Origin: Bacteroidota bacterium
GTDB taxonomy: Bacteria; Bacteroidota; Bacteroidia; Flavobacteriales_F; PHOS-HE28
Length of the DNA stretch: 37,111 bases
Assembly (NCBI GenBank): GCA_029573495.1
Contig: JAKQEI010000143.1
Location: 1-37,111, forward strand
Reading direction: 5' to 3'
The translations under genes and the position numbers were made by a program. Positions 16,214 through 24,624 of the stretch are shown one piece after another. How positions within the stretch are numbered: the stretch's first letter is position 1; each line of letters opens with the position of its first letter. The notes below the pieces were generated by a model, which did no database searches, was not told where the DNA came from, and saw only the letters and a program-made list of their open reading frames with translations.

Positions 16214-18340
16214 GGCCGGTGCGGTGCGGAAGCCGGCTTCCTTCCAGATGTAACCAGCATCACTGACCCGACGGTACGCACTGCGCTCGTCGTTCACCAC
16301 CTTGACGATGGCCTCATTGACCACGATGATCTCATCGTGCTCCGCAGGGATCACCAGCTTCCCTTTGACATCAAAGACCCCGAGACGATCAACCCCGCCA
16401 ACGAGGAGTCCGAACTGGGCATCGGCGAGTTCGGCATTCACCAGCGCGATGACCTCCCTTCCCGTGCTGTCCAAGGCACCGAAGAGACCGCCGTTCTCCA
16501 CCCGGGCCACCCCGTCCACGTAGTCCCACACCTGATCATACCGAGGCTCCACCACCGATGCGCCACGCAAGTCCACGAAACCCCATTTACTCTTCTTCTT
16601 CACCGGGAACAAGGGACCCCGCGTACCACCGATATCAGCATATTGGAACGGAACGATGCGTTCGTTCCGCGTGTTGATGATCCCCCGCTTTCCGGCAGAC
16701 TGCACCTCCGCGCGCCCTTGACCGAAGTCTCCCCATGCCGCTACATCCTGGGCGGCTTCATAGTCCTTCGGGATCATGAATCGACCCGTGGTATCCACAT
16801 AACCGCATCGGTCACCTTCCACCACCAGCGCCAGTCCATCGTGCGGGTCCCCGACATGGTCATACTTCGGCTCGAGGAGAACGGTACCCTGCGGACCGAT
16901 CAAGCCCATGCGTCCATTGCGGCGAACACGGGAAAAGCCGCGCTCGAACCCTTCGATCCATTCATACTCCAACGGCACCACCAATTGCCCGGATCGACCG
17001 ATGACCCCCGATCGACCATCCACACCCACCACCGCAAGACCTTGGTGGAAGTTCGCCGCCACGTCATAGACCGGGGTGATCATCATCTGACCACGTGCGT
17101 TCACATAACCGTACTTGCCGTGGTCCTCCGCGTACGCCAATCCTTCGGAGAAGTCGCCCAGATCGGTGAATACCATGGGGACCACCAGCTCACCGTTGCG
17201 ATCCACGGCCCCGACCCTGCCCGATCGCTCCACCACTGCGGTCCCTTCGGCGAACTCACGCACCTCGTCGTATTCCACAGGAACCACCGCGCGTCCTGAC
17301 CGATTGATGGTGCCCACCCGATCGCCGACCCCTACCAGGGCCTGGCCATGAAGGAAGCTCTCCACCCAATCGTACTGCGCCTTGATCCGTTCCGTGCCTT
17401 CGGTATCGATGAAGCCCCACTTGCCATCGCGCCTGAACGGCAGCAGTTCCACGCTTGCCATCCGGTAGTCGTCCACCAGATCGTCCATGAACGGGTAATC
17501 CGGGAACTCGGCCACGAAGCGTGTGATGGTCCCGACGTTGAGGTCCTTGGTGTAGGTCTCGTACAGGCTGCGCCATGCATCGGGCACGCGATGGTTGTCC
17601 GGATGGGCGGCGATGAACGCCTTGTACTGTGCGATGGTACGGCCCGGAGTGCTCAGCCGATAGATGGCGTCCTCCGCCTTGCGTACGTTCGGGTTGTCCG
17701 GGTACGCCGCGATGAAGGCCTTGTATGACGCGATGTCCTGAGCCGCGGTGGCTTCCGCGTACAAGGCATCGTTCAAGCGGGTCCTGGCCTCATACACCTC
17801 GCGGGACGATGGATAGCGCTCCACGAAGGATGCGTAGGCCGAGGCGGTGTTCGCGGTGCGCGCCTCCTGAAAGGCCAGGTGGTGCATGGCGGCGCGCACC
17901 TCTTCGGCCCGCGGACCCGATGGATAGCGGTCCAGGTAACGCTGATACGCGATCACCGTGTTCTGACCGCGCGCGATCTCCCAGGCCCTTTCGTACACAT
18001 GGTCACGCTGAGCGATGATGCTCGTGTGACTGACCCCCAATGCTCCGATCCTCATCCGTTCCTTGTCCGGCGCAGCAGTGAAGGCGAGGTCGGACCGAAC
18101 GATGAACTGATAGGCGGAATCCAGTTCATAGAAGGGGTTGTCCGCGCGTCCGCTGATCACGCTCAGTCCATACCAGGCCGCAGCAGGATGCTTCTTCACC
18201 TCCTTACGGAAGAGCTCCCGGGCCTTGAAGTAATCGTGGACCTCGAGGGCCTTGAACGCCTTTTCCAGACGGCCGGCCCGCACCGATGTCATCGTCAACA
18301 GCATCAATGGCACGAGCGCCACCCGCATCATCATTCGCAT
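16202..18340 (-). CDS. WG-repeat protein with N-terminal TPR-like region
   Basis: The 712-residue exported protein starts with a signal peptide (MRMMMRVALVPLMLLTMTS, ending before GRLEKAF). Helical TPR/Sel1-like repeats follow at about 23-300, including three 'YxxFIAxYPDNxxVxxA'-type units. Then come 11 WG (KWG) repeats of about 30-35 residues: 'KWGFIDTEG', 'RVGTINRSG', 'RVGAVDRNG', 'KYGYVNARG', 'KWGFVDLRG' and others, each followed by 'VVPxxYDxV' and 'EGLAxV'. WG repeats form beta-propeller-like or solenoid structures; molecular role here is unknown. ATG 18338-18340 is chosen because TACTTTTG (18351-18358) is just upstream, so the longer frame from 18385 is unlikely. The gene converges with the giant surface protein (12-bp overlap) and diverges from the RND exporter. 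Confidence 0.9.
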   Translation of the reverse strand: MRMMMRVALVPLMLLTMTSVRAGRLEKAFKALEVHDYFKARELFRKEVKKHPAAAWYGLSVISGRADNPFYELDSAYQFIVRSDLAFTAAPDKERMRIGALGVSHTSIIAQRDHVYERAWEIARGQNTVIAYQRYLDRYPSGPRAEEVRAAMHHLAFQEARTANTASAYASFVERYPSSREVYEARTRLNDALYAEATAAQDIASYKAFIAAYPDNPNVRKAEDAIYRLSTPGRTIAQYKAFIAAHPDNHRVPDAWRSLYETYTKDLNVGTITRFVAEFPDYPFMDDLVDDYRMASVELLPFRRDGKWGFIDTEGTERIKAQYDWVESFLHGQALVGVGDRVGTINRSGRAVVPVEYDEVREFAEGTAVVERSGRVGAVDRNGELVVPMVFTDLGDFSEGLAYAEDHGKYGYVNARGQMMITPVYDVAANFHQGLAVVGVDGRSGVIGRSGQLVVPLEYEWIEGFERGFSRVRRNGRMGLIGPQGTVLLEPKYDHVGDPHDGLALVVEGDRCGYVDTTGRFMIPKDYEAAQDVAAWGDFGQGRAEVQSAGKRGIINTRNERIVPFQYADIGGTRGPLFPVKKKSKWGFVDLRGASVVEPRYDQVWDYVDGVARVENGGLFGALDSTGREVIALVNAELADAQFGLLVGGVDRLGVFDVKGKLVIPAEHDEIIVVNEAIVKVVNDERSAYRRVSDAGYIWKEAGFRTAPASAE

Positions 18341-18350
18341 TCCCACGCAC

Positions 18351-18358
18351 CAAAAGTA
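18351..18358 (-). promoter_or_regulatory. -7-like element of the WG-repeat gene
   Basis: TACTTTTG, 10 nt before ATG 18340. It argues against the longer frame that starts at 18385. Confidence 0.55.
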
Positions 18359-18382
18359 GCGGCGGCATGAGGCGGCCTTGCC

Positions 18383-18390
18383 CAACTTTG
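18383..18390 (+). promoter_or_regulatory. promoter-like element of the RND gene
   Basis: CAACTTTG, 27 nt before ATG 18418, in the 77-bp divergent gap shared with the WG-repeat gene. Confidence 0.4.
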
Positions 18391-18417
18391 CGCACCACGA
18401 TCGACCGCAGCTTGTTG

Positions 18418-20739
18418 ATGGACACCACCGCCGACCGCATCGAACGGCTGCTCACCCGGCGCAATGCCAGGGTATTGCTGGTCCTGATCGCCGCGGTGAG
18501 CCTGGCCGCCGGGTTCGCGTTGAGGAACGTACGGGTGGACTATGACTTCGAGAAGTTCTTCCCGAATGACGACCCTGAGCTGGACCGATACCTCTCCTTC
18601 CGCGAACGGTTCGGACACGACAACGACTTCCTGCTCTTCGGGATCGAACGGGAAGAAGGGGTCTTCGACCGCGAGCTGCTGACCCACGTGGACAGCCTCG
18701 CCGCCCGCCTTGCACGCGTTCCTCGGGTGACCAAGGTGCTCTCGCCCACGCGCCTCACCGAACCCGTGATCACACCCGTTGGTGCCTTCGAGACCCCCTA
18801 TCTCCGCTATTGGGACGATGAGCTCATCGCCATCGACTCCGCCCGTATCTGGCGCGACCCGCGGATCAAGGACCACTTCTTCTCGGATGACGGACGCGCG
18901 ATGCTCGTGATCCTCAACGCGGAACCCAACCTGTCGAAGGCCAGGTGTGATACACTGCTGAAGCAGGTCCGGGCCACGCTCCAGGCGTGTGATATGGCGG
19001 ACACGCGCATCGTGGGGCGCATCGTGGGGCAGGACCACTACATCAATACCATGGTCCGGGAGATGATCTTCTTCCTCTCGGCATCCATCGTCCTGCTGGC
19101 GGTCTTCCTCTGGTTCGCCTTCCGCACGCCCTATGGGGTGCTCGTGCCCATCGGTGTGGTCGGACTTGCGATCCTCTGGCAGATCGGCTTCATGACCGCT
19201 CTGGGCAAGCCCATCAGCATCCTCACGATGCTCCTCCCGACGATCCTCTTCATCGTGGGCATGAGCGATGTGGTGCACTACCTCGAGTGCTACCTCGATG
19301 AACTGCGCGCCGGCATGCCGAATACCCGTGCCATCGCGAAGGCCTATGCGGAGGTGGGCCTGCCCACGCTGCTCACGGCCATCACAAGCGCCATCGGCTT
19401 CGCCACCCTCGGCACGGCGAACATCCCTCCCCTGCAGGAATTCGGGCTTTACACCGCGCTGGGCGTACTCCTCACCTTCGTGCTCGCCTTCTGCCTGCTG
19501 CCGGCCCTGCTCGTCCTCATCGACCCGCGCAAATTGCTACCGAACGGGCTTCCCGATTCGCCGTGGGATGACCGGCTCCCGGCCTTGTTCAAATGGACCA
19601 TCAGCAGGCGACGCTGGATCCTTGCCGGTACCGTCGTCATCGTTCTGGTAGCCGGCTTCGGCGCCACCCGCATCCGGGTGAACAACCAGTTGCTGGAGGA
19701 CCTGCCGGCCAACGACCCGATGAAACAGGGCTTCGTGTGGTTCGAGGAGACCTTCGGCGGTGTCCGACCCTTCGAACTGGAGATCACCGTGAGCGGCGAT
19801 GGGCGATCGATCTGGGACCTTGACGTGCTGCGCCGGATCGAACGGGTGCAACAACATGCCGATACCGTATACGGTGTGGATGCGATGCTTTCGCCGGTCA
19901 CCTTGATGTACAGCCTGAACAAGGCCTTCAACGGTGGTGATCCGACCTTCTTCCGACTGCCGACCGACAGCGCGGAATGTGCCCGGATGGCCCGACGCAT
20001 GCGGCTGGTCGGAGGAAACGTGCTGGGCGGTATCGTGAGCACCGATGGTCGGTCAGCCCGGATGACCGGCCGCATGGTGGACGAGGGTGGCTACTACCAC
20101 CAGCAGAAGAACGCCGCACTGCAGCACGTGATCGATGCGAACGCGGGAGACGACCTGCACATGGCCCCGACAGGCATGGCGTACCTGATCGACCGGAACA
20201 ACGCCACGCTCAGCACCCAGCTCATTCGCGGCATGGGACTGGCGATCGCCCTCACCGCCTTGATCATGCTCTGGTTCTTCCGTGATAAGCGCATGGTGCT
20301 GGTGGCCCTGTTGCCGAACCTGGTGCCGCTCGTCTTCATCGCGGGGGTGATGGGCTTCTTCGGCGTGGACCTGAAGGTGAGCACGGCCATCATCTTCAGT
20401 ATCGCCTTTGGGATCGCCGAGGATGACACCATCCACATGCTGGCCGCCCTGCGCCATCATCTCGCCCAGGGCCTTTCGCCCGCCTATGCGCTCAAGCGCA
20501 CCTATCTGCGCACCGGCAAGGCGGTCACGGTCACCGGACTGATGCTCCTGTCCGGATTCGTCACGCTCATCTTCTCGGACTTCGCCAGCGTGTACTACAT
20601 GGGCGTGCTCATCACGCTCACGCTCGCCTTCGCGTTCGTTGCCGAACTATTGCTGCTGCCTGCGCTGGTGATGCTGCTCCTGAAGGGATGGAAGCCTGCC
20701 CGTCCTGTCGCTCCACGCCGACCTTCCTCGAAGCCGTAG
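18418..20739 (+). CDS. RND/MMPL-family exporter
   Basis: The 773-residue inner-membrane protein shows the duplicated RND architecture. There is one helix at about 21-38, then an exterior loop ('DYDFEKFFPNDDPELDRYLS'), then a five- to six-helix bundle (about 215-385). A second lone helix, loop and bundle follow (about 400-765). Conserved pieces include 'LTMLLPTILFIVGMSDVVH' and, in the second half, 'FSIAFGIAEDDTIHMLAAL', with Asp residues typical of proton-relay helix 4. Such MMPL-like proteins export lipids or other hydrophobic molecules; no substrate is indicated. ATG 18418 follows CAACTTTG (18383-18390); the frame is open further upstream, across the divergent promoter region. The stop codon lies inside the first unit of a tandem repeat. 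Confidence 0.92.
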   Translation: MDTTADRIERLLTRRNARVLLVLIAAVSLAAGFALRNVRVDYDFEKFFPNDDPELDRYLSFRERFGHDNDFLLFGIEREEGVFDRELLTHVDSLAARLARVPRVTKVLSPTRLTEPVITPVGAFETPYLRYWDDELIAIDSARIWRDPRIKDHFFSDDGRAMLVILNAEPNLSKARCDTLLKQVRATLQACDMADTRIVGRIVGQDHYINTMVREMIFFLSASIVLLAVFLWFAFRTPYGVLVPIGVVGLAILWQIGFMTALGKPISILTMLLPTILFIVGMSDVVHYLECYLDELRAGMPNTRAIAKAYAEVGLPTLLTAITSAIGFATLGTANIPPLQEFGLYTALGVLLTFVLAFCLLPALLVLIDPRKLLPNGLPDSPWDDRLPALFKWTISRRRWILAGTVVIVLVAGFGATRIRVNNQLLEDLPANDPMKQGFVWFEETFGGVRPFELEITVSGDGRSIWDLDVLRRIERVQQHADTVYGVDAMLSPVTLMYSLNKAFNGGDPTFFRLPTDSAECARMARRMRLVGGNVLGGIVSTDGRSARMTGRMVDEGGYYHQQKNAALQHVIDANAGDDLHMAPTGMAYLIDRNNATLSTQLIRGMGLAIALTALIMLWFFRDKRMVLVALLPNLVPLVFIAGVMGFFGVDLKVSTAIIFSIAFGIAEDDTIHMLAALRHHLAQGLSPAYALKRTYLRTGKAVTVTGLMLLSGFVTLIFSDFASVYYMGVLITLTLAFAFVAELLLLPALVMLLLKGWKPARPVAPRRPSSKP

Positions 20740-20905
20740 CGCAGAACAACCACTTGGCTTCAGGCAACTGCCTACTGCTATCTGCCTACTGCCTACTCCT
20801 CCACCCAACGCCGTAGCGCAGAACAACCACTTGCCCCTGCTCCTGAAACTGCTGACTGCCTACTGCTAACTGCCGAATTATCCCCAAGCCGTAGCGCAGA
20901 ACAAC
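20733..20905. repeat. tandem repeat, 2.2 units of 77-78 bp
   Basis: GCCGTAGCGCAGAACAAC occurs at 20733, 20810 and 20888, that is at intervals of 77 and 78 bp. The first two copies share six further bases (CACTTG). Inside each full unit there is also a CTGCCTACTGCT stretch, surrounded by short TGCCTACTGC echoes. The stop codon TAG of the RND gene (20737-20739) is part of the first unit. No protein is encoded between the RND stop and 20930. Confidence 0.85.
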
Positions 20906-20929
20906 TCTCTCCCCGACGCAAATCGAGCC

Positions 20930-21655
20930 CTACAGTGACTCCCACATCCCCTTGAAGTCGGGCTCCTCCATGAAGGCCTCCTTGCCGATCTCGGCGTACT
21001 TACGTGCCTTGGTACGATCGCCCTTGGAGACCATGAAGTCCGCGTATCGGATCAGGGCGTTCTTCAGGAGCTTCTGCTGGTCCTTCGGCAGGGTCTTGAT
21101 GTCACCCGCCTCTGCGATGGCCTTGTCGAATCCCGCCATGCTCAGGTCACCCTCCTTGGTCAGGTTGCTCTTGTATTGCACAATGGCCAGCATCATCCAC
21201 GGACCGGGATTCTCCGGGTAATAGCCCGTCATGGCATCGAAGTTGGCCTTGGCCTTGCTCAGGCCCTTGGGGTCGTCGATCAGGTTCTCGCCCGTCTCCG
21301 CGGCCATGGTGTTCAAGCTGGACCAGTAGTCCTCGTAGTTCCCGAAGAACTCCTTCTCCTTGTCCTTCTTGCGGTACTTCTCGGCCCATTTCAGGGCATC
21401 CCGACCGGCCTTCGGATAGTCCACCGCGTACTTCTCGAGCTTGGACATCTCGTAGTTGCACATGCTCACGTAGAGGAAGGGCAGCGCATCCTTCTTGGTA
21501 TCGTCGTTCTCGGTGTACGAAAGGGCCTTCTCCATGCACTTCTCGTACTTCTCGTCCACATAGAGCACAAGGAGGTCCTCGTACACATGCTTCTGGGCCT
21601 GAAGGGAAAAGGCTGCCAGGAAGGAGATCGCGGTAATGATTGGCTTCATGGTCAT
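20930..21655 (-). CDS. secreted helical (TPR-like) protein of unknown function
   Basis: The 241-residue product has a signal peptide ending 'SLQAQ' (MKPIITAISFLAAFSLQAQ). An alpha-helical, Lys/Glu-rich body follows with TPR-like spacing ('YVDEKYEKCMEKALSYTEN', 'PFLYVSMCNYEMSKLEKY', 'KAKANFDAMTGYYPENPGPW', 'DRTKARKYAEIGKEAF'). It is probably periplasmic. ATG 21653-21655 or the ATG two codons later is the likely start, since TACCTTCG (21682-21689) lies upstream and the residues before it do not resemble a signal peptide. No catalytic motif is visible. The gene diverges from trmD and ends right beside the 77-bp tandem repeat. Confidence 0.83.
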   Translation of the reverse strand: MTMKPIITAISFLAAFSLQAQKHVYEDLLVLYVDEKYEKCMEKALSYTENDDTKKDALPFLYVSMCNYEMSKLEKYAVDYPKAGRDALKWAEKYRKKDKEKEFFGNYEDYWSSLNTMAAETGENLIDDPKGLSKAKANFDAMTGYYPENPGPWMMLAIVQYKSNLTKEGDLSMAGFDKAIAEAGDIKTLPKDQQKLLKNALIRYADFMVSKGDRTKARKYAEIGKEAFMEEPDFKGMWESL

Positions 21656-21681
21656 GATCGGCTCGTTGGCAAGTAACATGC

Positions 21682-21689
21682 CGAAGGTA
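21682..21689 (-). promoter_or_regulatory. -7-like element of the TPR-like secreted gene
   Basis: TACCTTCG, 26 nt before ATG 21655. Confidence 0.45.
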
Positions 21690-21762
21690 TCCTTTCTTAC
21701 GAAGGCGGGAATTGAAAGGATCACACCTCAGCCACATACCGCCATGATGGTGCGGCATTTCC

Positions 21763-21770
21763 GACCTTCG
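21763..21770 (+). promoter_or_regulatory. promoter-like element of trmD
   Basis: GACCTTCG, 4 nt before the GTG start at 21775. Confidence 0.35.
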
Positions 21771-21774
21771 CGCC

Positions 21775-22464
21775 GTGGTCCGTATCGACATCCTCAGCGC
21801 CGTGCCCAAGCTCCTGGAGAGCTGGTTCAACGAGAGCATCCTGGAACGCGCCCGAAGGAAGGGCCTGGCGGAAGTGCATGTGCACGACTTGCGTGCCTGG
21901 AGCACGGACAAGCACCGCCGGTTGGACGATTATCCGTTCGGTGGTGGTGCCGGCATGGTCATGACGGTGGAACCCATCGATCGCGCCATCCGAAGCCTGA
22001 TGTCGGAACGTGCCTACGGCGAGGTGATCTACCTCTGCCCGGATGGCCAATTGCTTGACCAACCGCTGGCCAATGAACTGAGCCTCAAGGGTAATTTGAT
22101 CCTGCTCTGCGGCCATTACAAGGGTGTTGACGAGCGTGTGCGCCAGCACTTGATCACCCGGGAGGTGAGCATCGGCGATTATGTCCTGAGCGGGGGTGAA
22201 TTGGCAGCCGCCGTCGTAAGCGACGCCGTGATCCGACTGCTGCCCGGGGTCCTGGGTGATGAGAGTTCGGCCTTGAGCGACAGCTACCAGGATGGGTTGG
22301 TGGCCCCACCGGATTACACCCGCCCGGCGGAGTATAAAGGCTGGAAGGTGCCCGAAGTGCTGCTCAGTGGCCATCAGGCGCATATCGATGCCTGGCGCCA
22401 GGAACAGGCGCTGGACCGGACGCGCAAGCGCCGCCCCGGCTTGCTCGAGGATCAGGATCGGTGA
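21775..22464 (+). CDS. trmD: tRNA (guanine-37-N1)-methyltransferase
   Basis: TrmD methylates G37 next to the anticodon using S-adenosylmethionine, which prevents frameshifting. The 229-residue protein has the SPOUT knot signatures: '[16 protein letters not shown]' near residues 54-69, '[15 protein letters not shown]' (105-119), and '[17 protein letters not shown]' (125-141) with the knot Gly residues. The C-terminal helix domain '[14 protein letters not shown]' follows. The length is normal. The start is GTG 21775, 4 nt after GACCTTCG (21763-21770); the first residues ([14 protein letters not shown]) fit the family's N-terminus. It precedes rplS by 90 bp, the usual gene order in many bacteria. 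Confidence 0.96.
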   Translation: MVRIDILSAVPKLLESWFNESILERARRKGLAEVHVHDLRAWSTDKHRRLDDYPFGGGAGMVMTVEPIDRAIRSLMSERAYGEVIYLCPDGQLLDQPLANELSLKGNLILLCGHYKGVDERVRQHLITREVSIGDYVLSGGELAAAVVSDAVIRLLPGVLGDESSALSDSYQDGLVAPPDYTRPAEYKGWKVPEVLLSGHQAHIDAWRQEQALDRTRKRRPGLLEDQDR

Positions 22465-22472
22465 AAGTTCCG

Positions 22473-22554
22473 TAATATTGCGGCCCCAAATCCACGGGAT
22501 CCGAATCCTCCGACCTGTCGTAGGCGCTGGGAACTCCCTCAAAATCAAAAGGTC
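22473..22554 (+). promoter_or_regulatory. promoter-like element and leader of rplS
   Basis: TAATATTG (22473-22480) is followed by about 74 nt of leader before the rplS ATG. Leaders of L19 genes can bind the protein for autoregulation in some bacteria; only weak pairing (GGAT/ATCC, CCT/AGG) is visible here. Confidence 0.3.
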
Positions 22555-22929
22555 ATGGACCGCATCAAGCAGCTCGAGAAAGAGATCTCACCGGTGAAAC
22601 AACTTCCCGACTTCAAGGCCGGGGATACCATCACGGTGCACTACAAGATCGTAGAGGGTAACAAGGAGCGCGTCCAGCAGTACCAGGGTGTGGTCATCCA
22701 GCGCAAGGGCAGCGGAAGCACCGCCACCTTCACCGTGCGGAAGATCAGCAACAACATCGGGGTGGAACGGATCTTCCCGGTCGCTTCCCCCTTCATCGAT
22801 AAGATCGATGTGAACAAGGTGGGTCGTGTGCGTCGCGCCCGGATCTTCTACCTGCGCGAGCGTCGCGGTAAGAGCGCCCGGATCACGGAAAAGCGCCAGT
22901 TGGTCACCGAGCCGGCTGGAGCGAAGTAA
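22555..22929 (+). CDS. rplS: 50S ribosomal protein L19
   Basis: L19 sits at the 30S-50S interface of the ribosome. The 124-residue product has the family body: '[20 protein letters not shown]', '[18 protein letters not shown]', '[17 protein letters not shown]', 'SPFIDKIDV' and '[18 protein letters not shown]'. ATG 22555 has an A-rich stretch before it rather than a strong ribosome-binding site. TAATATTG at 22473-22480 may provide a promoter within or after trmD, leaving a leader of about 75 nt. A strong terminator follows 18 bp after the stop. Confidence 0.97.
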   Translation: MDRIKQLEKEISPVKQLPDFKAGDTITVHYKIVEGNKERVQQYQGVVIQRKGSGSTATFTVRKISNNIGVERIFPVASPFIDKIDVNKVGRVRRARIFYLRERRGKSARITEKRQLVTEPAGAK

Positions 22930-22947
22930 GCCGACAAGAACATCTGA

Positions 22948-22977
22948 AAAGCCCCGGTCTCCGGGGCTTTTTCTTTT
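22948..22977 (+). terminator. intrinsic terminator after rplS
   Basis: AGCCCCGG and CCGGGGCT form a perfect 8-bp GC-rich stem around a three-base loop (22950-22968), preceded by A residues and followed by TTTTCTTTT. This is a textbook Rho-independent terminator ending the trmD-rplS unit. Confidence 0.93.
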
Positions 22978-23091
22978 CAGCCGGGTCGGTGATGGACTTC
23001 CTCCGGAGGATCCGTCCTGGACCCACGATGTCAGCTACCCTCCCACTTAAGGGTGGTCCGATCGGTGGTCTGGATCCCTTGGAAGAACGGC

Positions 23092-23253
23092 TCACCAGAA
23101 GAGCTCAAAGACCACCAAGGCCACAAGTCCGATCAGCCCTACGATCACCACGGCGAAGAAGATCCCACGCGTGGCTGGCATGTCCGTTGGTTCATGGTCC
23201 TGCAGGGGCTCGGGCAGTCCTCCGGATTCGTTGTAATGTTCATCGGTGCTCAT
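23092..23253 (-). CDS. small single-pass membrane protein (53 residues)
   Basis: The short frame encodes 53 residues: an acidic, Pro-containing N-terminal half (MSTDEHYNESGGLPEPLQD), then one hydrophobic helix at about 31-52 (FFAVVIVGLIGLVALVVFEL) ending at the C-terminus. This is a tail-anchored-like topology. The same frame is open to 24375, but that upstream part is antisense to the DUF3575 gene. AGCCTTTG lies at 23267-23274, 13 nt before the ATG, matching the local promoter pattern. The family is unknown; small proteins like this are common in Bacteroidota genomes, and the evidence is the hydrophobic pattern plus the promoter. Confidence 0.6.
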   Translation of the reverse strand: MSTDEHYNESGGLPEPLQDHEPTDMPATRGIFFAVVIVGLIGLVALVVFELFW

Positions 23254-23352
23254 GCCGATATCCGGGCAAAGGCTGTTCCGGCCACATCCCACACGGTCTG
23301 TTCGCCACGTCCACCGGGCCTTTCCCGTGAACGGACGCTCCAGCCACCTGCG

Positions 23353-23393
23353 CCGGACCGTGGCATTCCTTCCCCAGGAATGGAAGCTTCCGC
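23353..23393. repeat. 41-bp dispersed repeat, copy A
   Basis: This stretch matches 24539-24579 at 38 of 41 positions. It contains CATTCC-n7-GGAATG, which can form a small hairpin, followed by the palindrome GGAAGCTTCC. The two copies flank the DUF3575 gene in direct orientation. No gene covers 23254-23511, which otherwise holds nothing recognisable. Confidence 0.8.
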
Positions 23394-23544
23394 TCACCCG
23401 TGATGGATGGGTGAGCCACCTCCCATTTCGACCGATAACAGAAAAAATGACGTCCACCATTGCCTTCCGGTCGTCCGAATAGTATTTTTCCATGACCAAC
23501 CACCACACATCATGGCCATGAGAACGCTCCTCTTGAATTGTTAG

Positions 23545-24288
23545 TTGCTCGTCCTCATCCCTTCGACCCAAGCACAGGATGTGACCAAGGCATTGGATGC
23601 TGCATTCTCCCCGAAGAGCATCGTGAAGATCAACCTGGTCGGTTACTCCATGCTGTCGATCAACGCGAACTACGAATACAAGGTCGGCCCCAAGACCAGC
23701 GTGGGTCTGCTCGGTGGCTATAAGATACCGAGCACATTCACCCTCAACGCGATCGGCGACCTGGACGACGAGACCATGACCTATACCGGGGAGATCACAC
23801 CTGAAGGCCTGTTCCTGAACCCGTACTTCCGGTTCTATACCGGCAAGGCCATGAAAGGATTCTACCTGGAGGCCTTCACACGGTATTACAACTACACCTA
23901 CGAGGTACCCTACGACTACAACAAGAATGGCGGCATCATCAAGGCCGCGTTGGACGGCACGGCGACCGGTATGGGAGGTGGGCTCGGGCTCGGCGTCCAG
24001 TTGGAGCTGGGACCGCGGATCTATCTGGACATCAACACGGGATTCGGTGTGGGCAGTGGCGATCTGCACGTGGAGACGAGCGACCCGAACCTGGACGCGG
24101 TGGATTACCAGAAGATCAAGAAGAACATCGAGGACAACGCCGAAACCGCGGATGTCCGGGTGATGTTCCTCGGGAACACGCTCGATGGTCTCGTGGCTGG
24201 ATCCAACGAAAGTTCCGCATGGGCTGACATCAATGGGGAGCTGTTCCCGTTGATCCGAGGTGGTATCGCCATCGGGTTCGCCTTCTGA
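23545..24288 (+). CDS. DUF3575-like outer-membrane beta-barrel protein, signal peptide interrupted by TAG
   Basis: The 247 codons encode an outer-membrane barrel of the DUF3575 type: 'SPKSIVKINLVGYSMLSINA', 'YEYKVGPKTSVGLLGGY', 'GLFLNPYFRFYTG', 'GFYLEAFTRYYNYTY', 'LGLGVQLELGPRIYLDINTG' and a terminal strand 'RGGIAIGFAF'. The frame formally begins at TTG 23545 with LLVLIPSTQAQD, which is only the second half of a signal peptide. The natural start would be ATG 23512 (or 23518): MAMRTLLLNC, then TAG at 23542-23544, then LLVLIPSTQAQ. So a single amber codon splits an otherwise normal signal peptide. The gene may be a recent pseudogene, a sequencing error, or be read through. Barrel codons show no other damage. 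Confidence 0.78.
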   Translation: MLVLIPSTQAQDVTKALDAAFSPKSIVKINLVGYSMLSINANYEYKVGPKTSVGLLGGYKIPSTFTLNAIGDLDDETMTYTGEITPEGLFLNPYFRFYTGKAMKGFYLEAFTRYYNYTYEVPYDYNKNGGIIKAALDGTATGMGGGLGLGVQLELGPRIYLDINTGFGVGSGDLHVETSDPNLDAVDYQKIKKNIEDNAETADVRVMFLGNTLDGLVAGSNESSAWADINGELFPLIRGGIAIGFAF

Positions 24289-24624
24289 GGGAACCCGCTC
24301 TGCGGTGAGCACAGCTTGGTCAGGGGTCTGCGCACGAACCCTGTCCCGGAATGTCAGCCCGAGGAGCATGGCCACTGCTCAGTCGTGCCCAGCCACCAGG
24401 CCATTGACGGAACGAGCAGATCGGCCAGGGAACTGATGACCTTGACGAGCATGGGTGGGTGACCCGAAGTTGCCACCATGGCCTCTGCCATACAGCACGG
24501 TGCCTAGCACCAGATGCCTGGTGTACTACCCGTGAACTCCGGACCGTGGCGTTCCGTCCCCAGGAATGAAAGCTTCCGCCCTGCTCCGTGGGCTGTACGC
24601 CAACGTAGCTGAGACGATCACGCT
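24289..24624. other. non-coding accessory stretch with small hairpins
   Basis: No convincing gene is present between the DUF3575 gene and the hydrolase. The stretch contains a CACCAG-atgc-CTGGTG hairpin (24508-24523), an ATGGCC/GGCCAT pair near 24368-24406 and copy B of the 41-bp repeat. It could be remnant sequence. I see no tRNA or conserved RNA. Confidence 0.6.
24539..24579. repeat. 41-bp dispersed repeat, copy B
   Basis: Direct-orientation partner of 23353-23393, differing at three positions. The hairpin arms keep pairing through a G-T wobble (GTTCC/GGAAT), and the neighbouring AAGCTTCCGC is retained. Confidence 0.8.

Noticed and set aside
20733..20905. CRISPR array
   Set aside because: Only three repeat units, the spacers themselves resemble each other, and there are no cas genes.
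23254..24375. Upstream part of the 427-codon minus-strand frame ending at 23092
   Set aside because: It is antisense to the DUF3575 barrel gene; only the last 53 codons look like a protein.
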